From NCBI GenBank assembly GCA_016745215.1, contig CP050890.1, forward strand, positions 4,340,001-4,404,000: a stretch of 64,000 bases of DNA, written 5' to 3'. This DNA comes from Thiohalocapsa sp. PB-PSB1. GTDB lineage: Bacteria; Pseudomonadota; Gammaproteobacteria; Chromatiales; Chromatiaceae. Under the pieces are notes generated by a model. It was not told the DNA's origin. It searched no databases and saw nothing but the letters and a program-made list of their open reading frames with translations. Below, piece after piece: positions 9,748 through 19,698 of the stretch; position 1 is the stretch's first letter; each line of letters opens with the position of its first letter. The position numbers and the translations under genes are program-made.

Positions 9748-10911
9748 TCAGCCGGCCGCGGCGGCGACTACTTTGTCAGCCGCCTCGGACAGGTTGCTCG
9801 CGGTCTGCAATGACAAACCGCTCTCGGCCAGCAACTCCAAGCCACGCGGCGCGTTGGTACCCTCCAATCGCACTACCAGCGGAACCCCGACATGTACCTC
9901 GCGGACCGCACGAATGATGCCCTCGGCGATCAGATCGCAGCGCACGATGCCGCCAAAGATGTTCACCAGTACCGCCTTGACCTTATCGTCGGACAGAATC
10001 AACTTGAACGCCTCGGCCACGCGTTCCGCGGTCGCGGTGCCACCGACATCAAGGAAGTTGGCGGGGGACCCGCCATGCAGTTGCACCAGATCCATGGTCG
10101 CCATTGCCAGCCCTGCCCCATTGACCATACAGCCGATGTTACCGTCCAAGCTGATATAGTTCAGTTCATGTTCGGCGGCGGCCAGTTCGCGCGCGTCTCC
10201 TTGACTTGGATCGCGCAATGCGAGCAACTCCGGCTGGCGGTCGAGGGCATTGTCGTCGAGATTGATTTTGGCATCGAGCGCAATCACTTCGCCGGCAGAG
10301 GTCACCACCAGCGGGTTGATTTCGACTAGGCTGGCGTCGCTGGACTCGAACAGGTCGTATAGGCCCTGCATCATACCCTGTAGGGCCGTACGCTGGGCTT
10401 TATCGAGACCAAGCACAAAACCGACCCGCCGACACTGCCAGGGTCTCAACCCGGTGCTTGGGGCGACGCGGGTAAACACGATTTTTTCAGGAGTCTCGGC
10501 GGCTACCGCCTCGATATCCATACCGCCGGCAGCCGATGCCATGAAGGCAATCCGGCGCTCGGCGCGGTCCACCAGCAGACTCATATAAAGCTCGCGGTCG
10601 ATATCCGTGGGTTCCTCGATTAGCACCGAGGTCACCGGTAGACCTTCCGGTCCAGTCTGATGCGTGCTTAGAATACTACCAAGAAGGCGTTCTGCCTCGG
10701 CCTCCACCTTGTCGATGCTATCGACTAATACGACGCCGCCGGCTTTGCCCCGACCGCCTGAATGTACCTGGGCCTTGACCACCCAGCGCTTACCGCCAAG
10801 TACCTTGGCTGCTTCGCGCGCCTCGGTCGCGGTGCGCGCAACCTGACCGCGTGGAACCGGAATGCCGTGTTTTTGAAAGAGTGCTTTGGCTTGGTATTCG
10901 TGCAGATTCAT
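9748..10911 (-). CDS. sucC: Succinyl-CoA synthetase beta subunit
   Basis: This 387-residue ATP-grasp subunit starts with the family's [20 protein letters not shown]. The nucleotide-binding part has [17 protein letters not shown], metal ligands are in VEINPLVV and [11 protein letters not shown], and the glycine-rich [22 protein letters not shown] is present. It is the first gene of the sucCD pair. The 254 bases to the divergent pilS must hold both promoters. Confidence 0.96.
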   Translation of the reverse strand: MNLHEYQAKALFQKHGIPVPRGQVARTATEAREAAKVLGGKRWVVKAQVHSGGRGKAGGVVLVDSIDKVEAEAERLLGSILSTHQTGPEGLPVTSVLIEEPTDIDRELYMSLLVDRAERRIAFMASAAGGMDIEAVAAETPEKIVFTRVAPSTGLRPWQCRRVGFVLGLDKAQRTALQGMMQGLYDLFESSDASLVEINPLVVTSAGEVIALDAKINLDDNALDRQPELLALRDPSQGDARELAAAEHELNYISLDGNIGCMVNGAGLAMATMDLVQLHGGSPANFLDVGGTATAERVAEAFKLILSDDKVKAVLVNIFGGIVRCDLIAEGIIRAVREVHVGVPLVVRLEGTNAPRGLELLAESGLSLQTASNLSEAADKVVAAAAG

Positions 10912-11165
10912 TGTATGACTATGTCAGATTATGTGTGTGTGAAGACGGCCACGCCAACCTGCTCGCATGACCATTCGCCTGGAAAACACCGATCGCTCGG
11001 CGATTCCGATGTGGGGCATCATGCCCCGACCTACTCGCCTGCTGACACAAGGGTTCGCCGACAATACCTTGGCGCCATATCGTCAAATTCCCTTGGACAC
11101 CGGCGGAAAATGTCCAGATCCATCCAGCTGACGTGCTTTGAGCTCGGTTTAACCGCGATCGATAC

Positions 11166-12776
11166 ATGAGCATGCCAAGCTCCGAGCAAACAAGCAATGC
11201 CGAACCTACCGGCAGGCCCTTTCCGAGTCGCAGCACGCTGACCTGGCTGTTTCTGTATCGACTTATTTTGGTGGCGCTCCTGATTCTGGTGTTTTGGTTC
11301 GCAGTGGAAACGCACTGGCTCCCAGGCGGTGCTGATCCGCTTGTGGCACGCATGATACTGGGCATCCAGGCATCACTGATCCTGATCAGCGGACTGCTGA
11401 TTCCGGCACAATGGCCATCGCAGGAGCAGCAGATCGAGATCGCGGTGTTCCTCGATATTGTCATTTATACGCTGCTGATGCACATCAGTGGCGGCGTCAG
11501 CACAGGTCTGGGGCTGTTGCCCGCAATCGCCGTCATTGCCGGCGCCATTCTGATGGAGGGTCGATTATCGTTATTATTCGCATCGCTGGCCACGCTCGCC
11601 GTTATCGCCCAGCAAGTCTACTCCGAATGGTACATCGGCACCCAGGAAGGCACCTATACCCAGGCCGGACTGCTGGGCCTGACCTATTTTGCGGTCGCCT
11701 TGCTGGGACATGTACTCAGCTCGAAATTGCAAGCGTATGAACGCCTTGCCGCGCGCCGTAAGGTGGATATCGCCGACCTTTCCAAGCTCAACAGCTACAT
11801 TATACAGAGCATGTCGACCGGCGTGGTCGTCGTCGATGGTGAATATAAACTGCTGTTGCTGAACCATGCCGCGCGCCTGCTGCTGGGGACGCCGAATGCG
11901 CGTCCCGGCGATCGGCTGATCAACATTGCGCCAATACTCTATACCTGGTTCCGACGTGAACTGATTGGCGCCAACCCTTCCGATCCCCTCCTCCGCCTGG
12001 GCGACGCCGAGCTGAGACCGACCCTGCATCTACTCGGCACGGAGCGCATCAACGGCGCGATGATCTACCTGCGCGACAATCGCGAACTGTTGCGCCAAGC
12101 GCAGGAGATGAAGCTGGCGTCGCTGGGCAGACTTACCGCGAGTATTGCGCACAACATCCGCAACCCGCTGTCGTCGGTGGCCCATGCCGCGCAGTTGCTG
12201 GCAGAGTCTGCAACGCTCGGCAGCGACGACCGTCACTTGCTTGACATCCTGCGGCGCAACGCGCTGCGCATTGACGAGACCGTAGCCAGCGTACTGGAAC
12301 TCTCGCGCCGCCATCAACCGAACATGCAGGAGTTGGATCTACGCAACTGGCTGCCGGCCTTTTGTGCAGAGTATCGCGAGAATCATCCAAACGCCTGCGT
12401 GCAGCTCGCGCTGGAAATTGAAGATCGCCCTCTTCTAGTACAAGTCGATGCAAGGCACCTTGGCCAGATCCTGCGCAATCTCTGCGACAATGCCTGCAAA
12501 TATGGCACAAGTACCAGCGAACCAGCGCAAATCACTTTGAGTGCCAGCCATGACCAACAACGGGACGCATTGGTTGTGACCATCGCCGACCAAGGTCCAG
12601 GCGTTTCCGAGCAGCACCTGCGCGATATCTTCGAACCCTTTTTCACCACATCAAACAGCGGCACCGGACTCGGCCTGTACGCAGCACGCGAACTAGCGGA
12701 AGCGAACGCCATCCGCCTAGTGTATAGTGCGGGGGAGGAAAACGGCGCTCGCTTCAGCCTGATCTTCGCCAGCTAA
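11166..12776 (+). CDS. pilS: PilS-type sensor histidine kinase
   Basis: This is the inner-membrane kinase that partners PilR to control type IV pilin transcription. Its 536 residues begin with six predicted transmembrane segments (about residues 18-195), followed by a PAS-like region (around SMSTGVVVVDGEYKLLLLN). The dimerisation/phosphoacceptor helix has SIAHNIRNPLSSVAHAAQLL with His329. The ATPase domain has LRNLCDNACKYG (N box), IADQGPGVSEQHLRDIFEPFFTT (G1/F box) and GTGLGLYAARELAE (G2). Unusually, the residue after the phosphoacceptor His is Asn330, where PilS and most HisKA kinases have Glu. pilR follows 22 bases later on the same strand. Confidence 0.93.
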   Translation: MSMPSSEQTSNAEPTGRPFPSRSTLTWLFLYRLILVALLILVFWFAVETHWLPGGADPLVARMILGIQASLILISGLLIPAQWPSQEQQIEIAVFLDIVIYTLLMHISGGVSTGLGLLPAIAVIAGAILMEGRLSLLFASLATLAVIAQQVYSEWYIGTQEGTYTQAGLLGLTYFAVALLGHVLSSKLQAYERLAARRKVDIADLSKLNSYIIQSMSTGVVVVDGEYKLLLLNHAARLLLGTPNARPGDRLINIAPILYTWFRRELIGANPSDPLLRLGDAELRPTLHLLGTERINGAMIYLRDNRELLRQAQEMKLASLGRLTASIAHNIRNPLSSVAHAAQLLAESATLGSDDRHLLDILRRNALRIDETVASVLELSRRHQPNMQELDLRNWLPAFCAEYRENHPNACVQLALEIEDRPLLVQVDARHLGQILRNLCDNACKYGTSTSEPAQITLSASHDQQRDALVVTIADQGPGVSEQHLRDIFEPFFTTSNSGTGLGLYAARELAEANAIRLVYSAGEENGARFSLIFAS

Positions 12777-12798
12777 CCGCAAGCGCAAACTAACGCAA

Positions 12799-14184
12799 AT
12801 GAGTAACCCAAAAGCGCTGATTGTCGACGACGAGGCAGATATACTCGAACTGCTCACCATTACATGCACGCGCATGGGCATCGCCACCCGCGGTGCCGGC
12901 ACATTAGCCGATGCCCTGGGTCTGATCGATCGGGAATCATTCGACCTCTGTATCACGGACATGCGTTTGCCGGACGGCGATGGCATTGATCTGGTGCGAA
13001 CCATCTGCGATCGTTTTCCCAAATTGCCGGTAGCGATCATCACCGCACATGGCAATGTGGATTCCGCAGTTGCGGCGATGAAGGCAGGCGCCTTCGATTT
13101 CGTTTCTAAACCGCTGGACCTGGAAATCCTGCGCAACCTGATCAATGCCGCCTTGCGCCTGCAACAAGCAGAGCAACCTCCGGCGGATACCGCAGGCACC
13201 TCGGGCCTGCTTGGCAATTCGCCACAGATGCAGGAGATCCGCGCCCTCATCAGTAAACTTGCCCGCAATCAGGCACCGGTATTCATCAGCGGCGAAAGCG
13301 GGACGGGCAAAGAATTGGCCGCGCGCCTGATTCACGATCAAGGACCGAGATCCGCAAACACCTTCGTGCCAGTCAACTGCGGCGCAATCCCCGGCGAGTT
13401 GGTGGAGAGTGAATTGTTCGGCCATCGCAAGGGCAGCTTCACCGGCGCCGTAAGCGACAAAAAGGGGCTGTTTCAGACAGCCCATGGCGGCACATTGTTT
13501 TTGGACGAAATCGTCGATTTGCCATTGTCGATGCAGGTCAAGCTGCTACGTGCCATCCAGCAGAAGAGTGTGCGGCCGGTCGGCGCGCAGCAGGAAACAG
13601 CGGTTGATGTGCGCATCATCAGCGCCAGCCATCGCGACCTCAAAGAAGCGGTCGAAACGGGCGCCTTCCGGCATGATCTATTCTATCGCATCAATGTCAT
13701 CGATCTGCACCTGCCGCCATTGCGCGAGCGCCCTGGGGACATCGATATACTGGCTCGGCATATCCTGAAACGCATCGCGAAGAGCAGCGACGAAGACTGT
13801 AAACAACTCTCCGATGAGGCACTCGAGGCTCTGGCCAGCTATCCCTTCGAGGGCAATGTGCGCGAACTTGAGAATATCCTGGAGCGGGCAACAGCCTTAG
13901 CCGACCAAAAGCTGCTGCAGCCTGATGATCTACGTCTGAAACAGTTCAACACAAGCCCCGAGCGTCGTCCGGCAGACACCGACCTGGTCAGCGAACCGAA
14001 TGCGCCGACGGCTGGCATCTCCCTGATAAACCAACCGCTGGAGACCCATCTCGGCGAGATCGAAAAACAGGCCATCCTCGACGCTCTGAACAGCACCCAC
14101 TGGAACCGCACCGCCGCGGCCAAGTTGCTCGGCATGACGCCGCGTTCGCTGCGCTATCGGCTCAGCAAGCTTGGCTTGGATTGA
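12799..14184 (+). CDS. pilR: PilR-type sigma-54-dependent response regulator
   Basis: The 461 residues consist of a receiver domain (phosphoacceptor Asp54 in CITDMRLPDGDG), a sigma-54 AAA+ domain with Walker A GESGTGKE (from residue 165), the sigma-54 contact loop GSFTGA (from 212; the usual form is GAFTGA), LFLDEIVDLPLSMQVKLLRA (Walker B) and ELENILERA, then a C-terminal Fis-type helix-turn-helix (NRTAAAKLLGMTPRSLRYRL). The family activates pilA from a -24/-12 promoter. No pilin gene is in the window. Coupling to pilS is direct (22-base gap). Confidence 0.93.
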   Translation: MSNPKALIVDDEADILELLTITCTRMGIATRGAGTLADALGLIDRESFDLCITDMRLPDGDGIDLVRTICDRFPKLPVAIITAHGNVDSAVAAMKAGAFDFVSKPLDLEILRNLINAALRLQQAEQPPADTAGTSGLLGNSPQMQEIRALISKLARNQAPVFISGESGTGKELAARLIHDQGPRSANTFVPVNCGAIPGELVESELFGHRKGSFTGAVSDKKGLFQTAHGGTLFLDEIVDLPLSMQVKLLRAIQQKSVRPVGAQQETAVDVRIISASHRDLKEAVETGAFRHDLFYRINVIDLHLPPLRERPGDIDILARHILKRIAKSSDEDCKQLSDEALEALASYPFEGNVRELENILERATALADQKLLQPDDLRLKQFNTSPERRPADTDLVSEPNAPTAGISLINQPLETHLGEIEKQAILDALNSTHWNRTAAAKLLGMTPRSLRYRLSKLGLD

Positions 14185-14338
14185 TGGCAACGCAATGCAT
14201 CCGATACTGACAGACGGGGGCATGACTAAGTAGCGGTTCATGAATAACCTATACAACGCTATCCAGACATCGGCGGAGTGCAATCGGGGTCGGGGCCACT
14301 ATCGGAATCGGAATCGGAATCGAGAGAGAAAACGCCCT

Positions 14339-14790
14339 ATGCGATTCGGTCATGAGCAGCTCGACGTCTAGCGTGCGGCCATCGAGTAGGTCGGCTGGGC
14401 CTAGCGCGACTGCGAGCATGTGAAAGGACAGCGAAACGCGAAGGATCAACGCCTGTGCGCATCGTAGGTGCGCATCGTAGGCGCGCATCGCAGGCCATCG
14501 CGCTGAACATTGCCGAGGGTAACGGCAAAGCGACGAGCGCGGATCGCCGCCGGTCGTTTGAAAGCGCACGAGGCTCGGCGCTGGAGTGCGCTGCGATTCA
14601 GACGTGCTCGCTGGTGTGCGATGCGTTGTCCGCAGACGACAACAGCCAGCAAAAGGCACTGCTCGATCGTCGTGTGGCCATGCTAACGAAGCTCGGACAG
14701 CCTGGCTACGCGGTCAGCGAGGAGCTTGGCGGATGGGTTGGTCGGTTCGATACCGACGCCGATACCGATGCCGATAGCGGTACCGAATGA
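14339..14790 (+). pseudogene. Decayed four-helix-bundle (23S rRNA intervening-sequence-type) protein
   Basis: From ATG 14339 the frame reads MRFGHEQLDV-stop-RAAIE-stop-VGWA-stop-RDCEHVKGQRNAKDQ, then is disturbed by a 13-base motif repeated three times (about 14457-14495). It continues as ASQAIALNIAEGNGKATSADRR...ALECAAIQ to a C-terminal acidic DTDADTDADSGTE tail and TGA at 14790. This is the full plan of the small four-helix-bundle family, including the Asp/Thr-rich tail. All three early stops are TAG where the family has Tyr or an aromatic residue. The only intact frame starts at 14455 and lacks helix 1. The function of the family is unknown. Confidence 0.75.
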
Positions 14791-14845
14791 GTCGGCAGGC
14801 GACACCCAAGCCAAAAACCTGTTTAGCTTGTTTCTGCACCATCAC

Positions 14846-14950
14846 TCAGGCGATTTCTGTGGAGAAATAGACCTCCTGGCTTGTATTCTAGTGCAGCGGT
14901 GCGGATGTCCCGCTGCTGTTTCTGCTGTTTGTCGTTGTCGTTGAATGCTC
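14846..14950 (+). repeat. Partial copy of the dispersed palindromic repeat
   Basis: CAGGCGATTTCTGTGGAGAA followed by ATAGACCTCCTGGCTTGT is the right arm of the repeat. It is followed by GCGGATGTCCCG...TTTCTGCTGTTTG, also found beside the left arm of the long copy (about 352-384). The segment lies between the four-helix pseudogene and pdxJ, where nothing else is seen. Confidence 0.55.
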
Positions 14951-15047
14951 GGGATCTGATCGAAGTCCTCGAGCTGCTGCAAAGAGTCGCACCACTTGTC
15001 GGATCGAGGTATCTGGACATGGCCGGCGTTTGCTAGCCGTGCGTATA

Positions 15048-15806
15048 TCAGCGATCGACTCCAAGCCGAGCCCGCTGCATGATCGCCTTCATGTCGCTTA
15101 CCGCCTCGGCAAGCCCGCAGAACACCGCGCGGGCGATGATCGAATGCCCGATATTGAGTTCGCGCACGGCCTGCAATGCGGATACTGCGGCAACATTGTG
15201 ATAATCAAGGCCATGTCCTGCGTTGACCTGTAATCCCAGTTTGTCTCCGTGCCATACCGCACGCGCAATGCGATCGAGTTCGGCGGTACGTGCCGCGGGC
15301 GACTGCGCATCGGCATACTGACCGGTATGGATCTCAACCACCGGCGCACCGACCTCCATTGCGGCATCGAGCTGTCTCGGATCGGCATCAATGAACAGCG
15401 AGACGCGTACGCCGGCCTCGGCGAGCATGGCGCAGAAGTCCTGAAGCTGGTCTTGATGGCTGACCACGTCGAGACCGCCCTCGGTGGTGAGCTCCTCGCG
15501 CCGCTCCGGCACCAGGCAGCAGTCCGCGGGTCGTAGGTCGGCCGCAATGCGCCCCATTTCTGGCGTCGCGGCCATCTCCAGATTCATGCGCGTCTGCAGG
15601 ATGCCACGCAACATGTCCACATCACGGTCCTGGATATGACGGCGGTCTTCGCGCAGATGCAAAGTGATTGCGTCCGCTCCAGCCTGTTCTGCGACAAGCG
15701 CGGCCTGGATGGGCTCTGGATAACGGGTGCCGCGCGCCTGGCGCAACGTGGCTACGTGATCAATGTTGACACCGAGCAGGATCGGCGCCGGACGGGTGTC
15801 GGTCAT
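15048..15806 (-). CDS. pdxJ: Pyridoxine 5'-phosphate synthase
   Basis: PdxJ condenses 3-amino-2-oxopropyl phosphate with deoxyxylulose 5-phosphate to make pyridoxine 5'-phosphate, the last step of de novo vitamin B6 synthesis. The 252-residue TIM barrel carries the family segments [57 protein letters not shown] and [16 protein letters not shown]. It is the last gene of the lepA-lepB-rnc-era-recO-pdxJ series, 99 bases after recO. Confidence 0.96.
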   Translation of the reverse strand: MTDTRPAPILLGVNIDHVATLRQARGTRYPEPIQAALVAEQAGADAITLHLREDRRHIQDRDVDMLRGILQTRMNLEMAATPEMGRIAADLRPADCCLVPERREELTTEGGLDVVSHQDQLQDFCAMLAEAGVRVSLFIDADPRQLDAAMEVGAPVVEIHTGQYADAQSPAARTAELDRIARAVWHGDKLGLQVNAGHGLDYHNVAAVSALQAVRELNIGHSIIARAVFCGLAEAVSDMKAIMQRARLGVDR

Positions 15807-15905
15807 GGCAACTCCGGTTGGAGGATGGTCAAACTATCGAAATTCGTTTGTTCGGCTCGCGATCGCGGCCGTAGTCGAACTGACGACGGAACTGGTATCG
15901 ACAGA

Positions 15906-16679
15906 TCAGTAGCCAGGCTCGGTGTCGTGGGTAGGCCGCACCGTGACCTTGGTCATGCTCCGGCCGTAGCCGCGCGCGGTAAACAGCGCGCGACTGTGCA
16001 ACGGACGTTCACCAAGATGGGGTGCAAGCAGGCAGCGGGCAAACCCGCGCGCCTCGCGGATCTGCGATCCAACCAAGGCTTCGCCATTGAGCAGGCGTCG
16101 CAGGGTCTCGCCACGAATGGCTCCTTCATGATCAGGCTCGAGCGTTGGCAGTAACCCCTGTTCTACTTTGTAGACGTAGAAACGATCTGGATGCACGGGC
16201 CTTTGTCCATCGGCCTCCCGATCAAGCACCGGTTGATAGCCAAGTTCTCCCAGCAGGCGCAATTCGAAACGGCGCAACGGCCTGTCCAGATCCTGGCTGG
16301 AGGCAAGCTCTTCTAGTACGGCCTGGTAGAACACGAACAGCACTTCGTGCGGATCTTGGCGCCCGAGCAGCCGCATCAGGAGTTCGTTGACATAGAAGCC
16401 GCAGTACAGCGCGTTCCCAACTAGCGCAACTGGCCGGCCGGCGGGTTCGATACGAACCAGGGTGCGAACCTCTCCACGCCCGCTCCATGCCAGCAGCACT
16501 GGTGTGAACGGCTGTAATAAGGCGGCGCCGACTGACTTCGGACGTTTTGCGCCCTTGGCCACCAGAGGCAAGCGGCCATGCTCTGCCGTGAAGACCTCGA
16601 GCAACAGACTGGTATCGGAATAATCCCGCCGATGCAATACAAATGCTCGATGCAGGCGGTCTCGGGTGTTACAGATCAT
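15906..16679 (-). CDS. recO: DNA repair protein RecO
   Basis: RecO works with RecR to load RecA on SSB-coated single strands. The 257-residue protein has an N-terminal OB fold (RAFVLHRRDYSDTSLLLEVFTAEHGRLPLVAKGAKR) and a helical domain with GNALYCGFYVNELLMRLLGRQDPHE. I start at ATG 16679, preceded by GAGGG at good spacing; the frame reaches a TTG at 16697 that would add six residues. The C-terminal domain ends with HLGERPLHSRALF, typical for gammaproteobacteria. It starts 19 bases after the era stop. Confidence 0.93.
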   Translation of the reverse strand: MICNTRDRLHRAFVLHRRDYSDTSLLLEVFTAEHGRLPLVAKGAKRPKSVGAALLQPFTPVLLAWSGRGEVRTLVRIEPAGRPVALVGNALYCGFYVNELLMRLLGRQDPHEVLFVFYQAVLEELASSQDLDRPLRRFELRLLGELGYQPVLDREADGQRPVHPDRFYVYKVEQGLLPTLEPDHEGAIRGETLRRLLNGEALVGSQIREARGFARCLLAPHLGERPLHSRALFTARGYGRSMTKVTVRPTHDTEPGY

Positions 16680-16698
16680 ACAGGCCCTCGAACACAAG

Positions 16699-17589
16699 CT
16701 AGGGATCGATATAGCCTAGGCTGGCAAGTGCTGATTCGTCGCTGCTCCAGCTGTCTTTGACCTTGACCCAGACCTCCAGGTGTACCGGACAGTCGAACAG
16801 ACGCTGCATTTGCATGCGTGCCCCGGTCGCGGCGGCCTTCAGTGCTGCACCGCGATGACCGATCAAGATACCTTTCTGACTCGCGCGCTCGACCCAAACC
16901 AAGGCGTGGATCAGGTAGCGTCCACCCTGATCCTGGAATCGTTCGATTTCTACCGTGGTTCGATAGGGCAGTTCCCGGTCATAGCGACGGGTCAGCTGCT
17001 CGCGTAACAACTCGGCGGCTAAAAAACGTTCGGAGCGGTCGGTGAGCTGATCTGCTGGCAATAGGTTTTCACCCTCTGGCAGGCGCGCCAGAATGGCCTG
17101 CGCAAGAACCTCTATCTGGTCTCCGGTCTTGGCCGACACTGGCACCAGGATGTCGAACGCATAGCGCTGGGACAACTGTTCTAGGTACGGTAATAGCGTG
17201 CTTTTTTCCCGCACCAGGTCGACCTTATTGACCACGCCAATCACCATCGGTCCAGCCTCCGCCACGGCGCGCAGCGCCAACTCGTCCTCTGATGTGAAAC
17301 GCGGAGCCTGCACCAGCAGCAAGACCAAATCGACGTCTGCAATGGCTGCTCGCGCGGTCCGATTGAGATACCGATTGAGTGCATTACCGCCGCGCTGGTG
17401 AAGCCCGGGAGTATCCACAAACAGGATCTGGCCCTGTTCCAAGGTTTTGACCCCAAGGATGGAATGACGGGTGGTCTGCGCCTTGTGTGAGGTAATCGCG
17501 AGTTTTTGCCCGACCAGTCGATTCAGCAATGTCGATTTGCCCACGTTGGGTCGTCCAACAATGGCAACCGTACCGCAGCGATTAGGCAT
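16699..17589 (-). CDS. era: GTPase Era
   Basis: Era is a ribosome-assembly GTPase that binds the 3' end of 16S rRNA. The 296-residue protein has G1 GRPNVGKS, G2 region QTTRHSILG, G3 DTPG, G4 NKVD and G5 SAK. A KH domain follows with the family insertion PYRTTVEIERF and the GILIGHRGAALKAAATGAR loop. The ATG at 17589 overlaps the rnc stop by 8 bases; the open frame continues to 17634 but this start matches family length (E. coli 301). Confidence 0.95.
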   Translation of the reverse strand: MPNRCGTVAIVGRPNVGKSTLLNRLVGQKLAITSHKAQTTRHSILGVKTLEQGQILFVDTPGLHQRGGNALNRYLNRTARAAIADVDLVLLLVQAPRFTSEDELALRAVAEAGPMVIGVVNKVDLVREKSTLLPYLEQLSQRYAFDILVPVSAKTGDQIEVLAQAILARLPEGENLLPADQLTDRSERFLAAELLREQLTRRYDRELPYRTTVEIERFQDQGGRYLIHALVWVERASQKGILIGHRGAALKAAATGARMQMQRLFDCPVHLEVWVKVKDSWSSDESALASLGYIDP

Positions 17590-18337
17590 CCCTGTTCCGC
17601 CTATCCAGAGATGCCAGCATTTGCTCCGCGGCATCCTGTTCTGCGCGTCGGCGGCTGGTACCTTCGCCGCGCGTGGTCAATGATTCGTCTGTCAATCGAC
17701 AGCACACGGCAAATCGTTGTGCATGCTGTTGACCGCTGATTTCGATTACCTCGTAGTCTGGTAAGGGCCGGTGCATGGATTGGAGATGCTCCTGCAAGCG
17801 TGTTTTCGGATCCTTACGCGCGTCCTGCCTGGCGACGCGCGCAATCGGCTCGGCAAACAGCCTTAATAGCATGTCGCGGGCAATAGCAAAGCCTTGGTCG
17901 ACATAAACAGCACCGATGACAGCCTCCAAGGCATCTGCCAGAATCGAATCACGGGCATGTCCTCCGGAACGCAGTTCTCCAGAGCCGAGCTTGAGGTAGT
18001 CGCCAAGTCGCAAGCGACGGGCAACCTGTGCAAGACTCTCTCGATTGACCAATGATGCACGGCGGCGGCTCAGTTCTCCCTCATCGGCGGTGGGAAACTG
18101 CTGCCAGAGCACCTCGGCAATGACCAGCCCAAGCAGCGCATCGCCGAGAAATTCCAGACGCTCATTGTTGACCGGCCCGGCGCTGCGGTGAGTGAGGGCC
18201 TGCAGCAGCAGATCCTCACGCATCGGTGCCGCATCGAGCAATGCTGCGGCGAGTTGGCGAAGATTGCCATTCACTGGAGATGGTGAATTGCTGGTATGAA
18301 TCGCTGGGTCTGATGCATCGTTGGGTTTATGCAGCAT
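17582..18337 (-). CDS. rnc: Ribonuclease III
   Basis: The enzyme cleaves double-stranded RNA, including rRNA precursors. Its 251 residues contain the RNase III signature ERLEFLGDALLGLVIAE, the second acidic cluster DALEAVIGAVYVDQG and a C-terminal double-stranded RNA-binding domain (KTRLQEHLQ...GEGTSRRRAEQDAAEQML). The N terminus has about 25 extra residues before the family start, so a shorter form is possible. Its ATG overlaps the stop of the upstream DUF4845 gene as TAATG, and its own stop overlaps era, showing tight translational coupling. Confidence 0.95.
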   Translation of the reverse strand: MLHKPNDASDPAIHTSNSPSPVNGNLRQLAAALLDAAPMREDLLLQALTHRSAGPVNNERLEFLGDALLGLVIAEVLWQQFPTADEGELSRRRASLVNRESLAQVARRLRLGDYLKLGSGELRSGGHARDSILADALEAVIGAVYVDQGFAIARDMLLRLFAEPIARVARQDARKDPKTRLQEHLQSMHRPLPDYEVIEISGQQHAQRFAVCCRLTDESLTTRGEGTSRRRAEQDAAEQMLASLDRRNRDA

Positions 18338-18711
18338 TAGGGATTATAAGTCTCGCTGTGCACGAAGTGCATCACAACGTCGACATTCATGATGATCGGC
18401 TTCTGCACGTCGTAGTTCGCGGTCAACACCAGGCCTTCCCTGGTCCTTTCAAATTTAAAACTGTCACTGGGCACCGAACGGACACTATTGATATCGAGTT
18501 GGGCCATGATCGCGTTCATGATACTGCGCGGACCACCGGCAACAACGTCTTCTTTGGATTTGACGGCGGCCATGCTGGAACGAACCTGCATGAAGTCGAG
18601 GTAGGCTGGCAACATGTTGAAGGCTAGGGTGCCAAAAAAAATGATCAATGCCACGATGAGCATGATAAGGATCAAGCTGGCACCGCGTTGTTGATGAACT
18701 CCTCTGCCCAT
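18337..18711 (-). CDS. DUF4845 single-pass membrane protein
   Basis: This 124-residue protein has one N-terminal membrane segment (GASLILIMLIVALIIFFGTL) preceded by a short basic, glutamine-containing stretch that resembles a prepilin-like N terminus. A small periplasmic domain follows (about residues 35-124). The gene belongs to a conserved family of unknown function found between lepB and rnc in many gamma- and betaproteobacteria. Its position between signal peptidase I and rnc supports the family call. I cannot assign an activity. Confidence 0.85.
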   Translation of the reverse strand: MGRGVHQQRGASLILIMLIVALIIFFGTLAFNMLPAYLDFMQVRSSMAAVKSKEDVVAGGPRSIMNAIMAQLDINSVRSVPSDSFKFERTREGLVLTANYDVQKPIIMNVDVVMHFVHSETYNP

Positions 18712-18759
18712 GATGGTCGACCCTCCTCAGAGCGTGATTACCGAAGGCTGCGTTAGGCT

Positions 18760-19626
18760 TCAATGAATCAGATTGCCAAGCCGATTAAATGCAATCGGGA
18801 AGCCGTCGCGCTCACCATCCCAGTTCATCCAGATCATAAACGCCTTGCCCACCAGGTTGCCTTCCGGCACAAATCCCCAGCAGCGACTGTCATTGCTGTT
18901 ATCGCGATTATCGCCCATGACGAAGTAAGCGTCTTTAGGTACCCTGATGGGGCCTGACGCGAGCTGGTTGCAGCCGACGGGAAGATCCGGAGCGCGGGGG
19001 TTGATCAGCAGGTCGTGCTCGACTCCGTCCAGTTCTTCCACTGCGCGCCTTAACCCGGTGTGACCTTTGCCTGCCCCCTCACCAACATAGGGTGGCAGTT
19101 GAATCTGGTGCACGGGCTCCCGGTTGACATAGAGCGTCTTGTTGTGGTACCAAATCTGGTCACCGGGTACACCAACCACGCGCTTGATGTAGTCAATGGA
19201 CTCGTTTTGCGGAAAGCGGAAGACCACTACATCACCAGGCTCCGGCTCACCTAGAGCTAGAAACTTGGAATTGAGAACGGGCCAGCGCAAGCCGTAGGAA
19301 AATTTGTTCACGAGAATGAAATCGCCGACCAACAGAGTCGGCATCATCGAGCCCGACGGAATGCGAAAGGGCTCGACAATGAACGAACGTAACAATAATA
19401 CAATCAGAATGACCGGAAAAAACGAGCGCGCATACTCCACCAGCAGCGGCTCTTTATAAGCCGGTGGCGCGGTAGTTGGTTGGGCAACATTGCTAACGCC
19501 CTCGGCGCTCGCCGTCTGCTCGGCCAGGCGCCGGCGTTTGGGCGCAAACAGGAGAGCATCGATTAGCCAGATACCCCCGGTTAGGCCTGTGGCAGCGACT
19601 AAAAAAGTTGGGAAATCAAAGTTCAT
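18760..19626 (-). CDS. lepB: Signal peptidase I
   Basis: LepB removes signal peptides from exported proteins at the outer face of the inner membrane. The 288-residue protein has a first membrane segment at the N terminus, a cytoplasmic basic linker and a second segment (FFPVILIVLLLRSFIVEPF). The periplasmic catalytic domain has the nucleophile in IPSGSMMPTLLVGD and the general-base Lys in YIKRVVGVPGD; box E is MGDNRDNSNDSR. It lies 72 bases after lepA on the same strand, the usual order. Confidence 0.95.
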   Translation of the reverse strand: MNFDFPTFLVAATGLTGGIWLIDALLFAPKRRRLAEQTASAEGVSNVAQPTTAPPAYKEPLLVEYARSFFPVILIVLLLRSFIVEPFRIPSGSMMPTLLVGDFILVNKFSYGLRWPVLNSKFLALGEPEPGDVVVFRFPQNESIDYIKRVVGVPGDQIWYHNKTLYVNREPVHQIQLPPYVGEGAGKGHTGLRRAVEELDGVEHDLLINPRAPDLPVGCNQLASGPIRVPKDAYFVMGDNRDNSNDSRCWGFVPEGNLVGKAFMIWMNWDGERDGFPIAFNRLGNLIH

Positions 19627-19698
19627 GATCTGTTATGGAGTACTACAGTTTGCAGCCGTGGTTGAATCCACGGTGCTGAATGGGCTTCCGGTGCTGAA

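Noticed and set aside
14249..14659. A 136-codon minus-strand frame
   Set aside because: It is antisense to the four-helix-bundle pseudogene, whose remnants are clearly readable on the plus strand.
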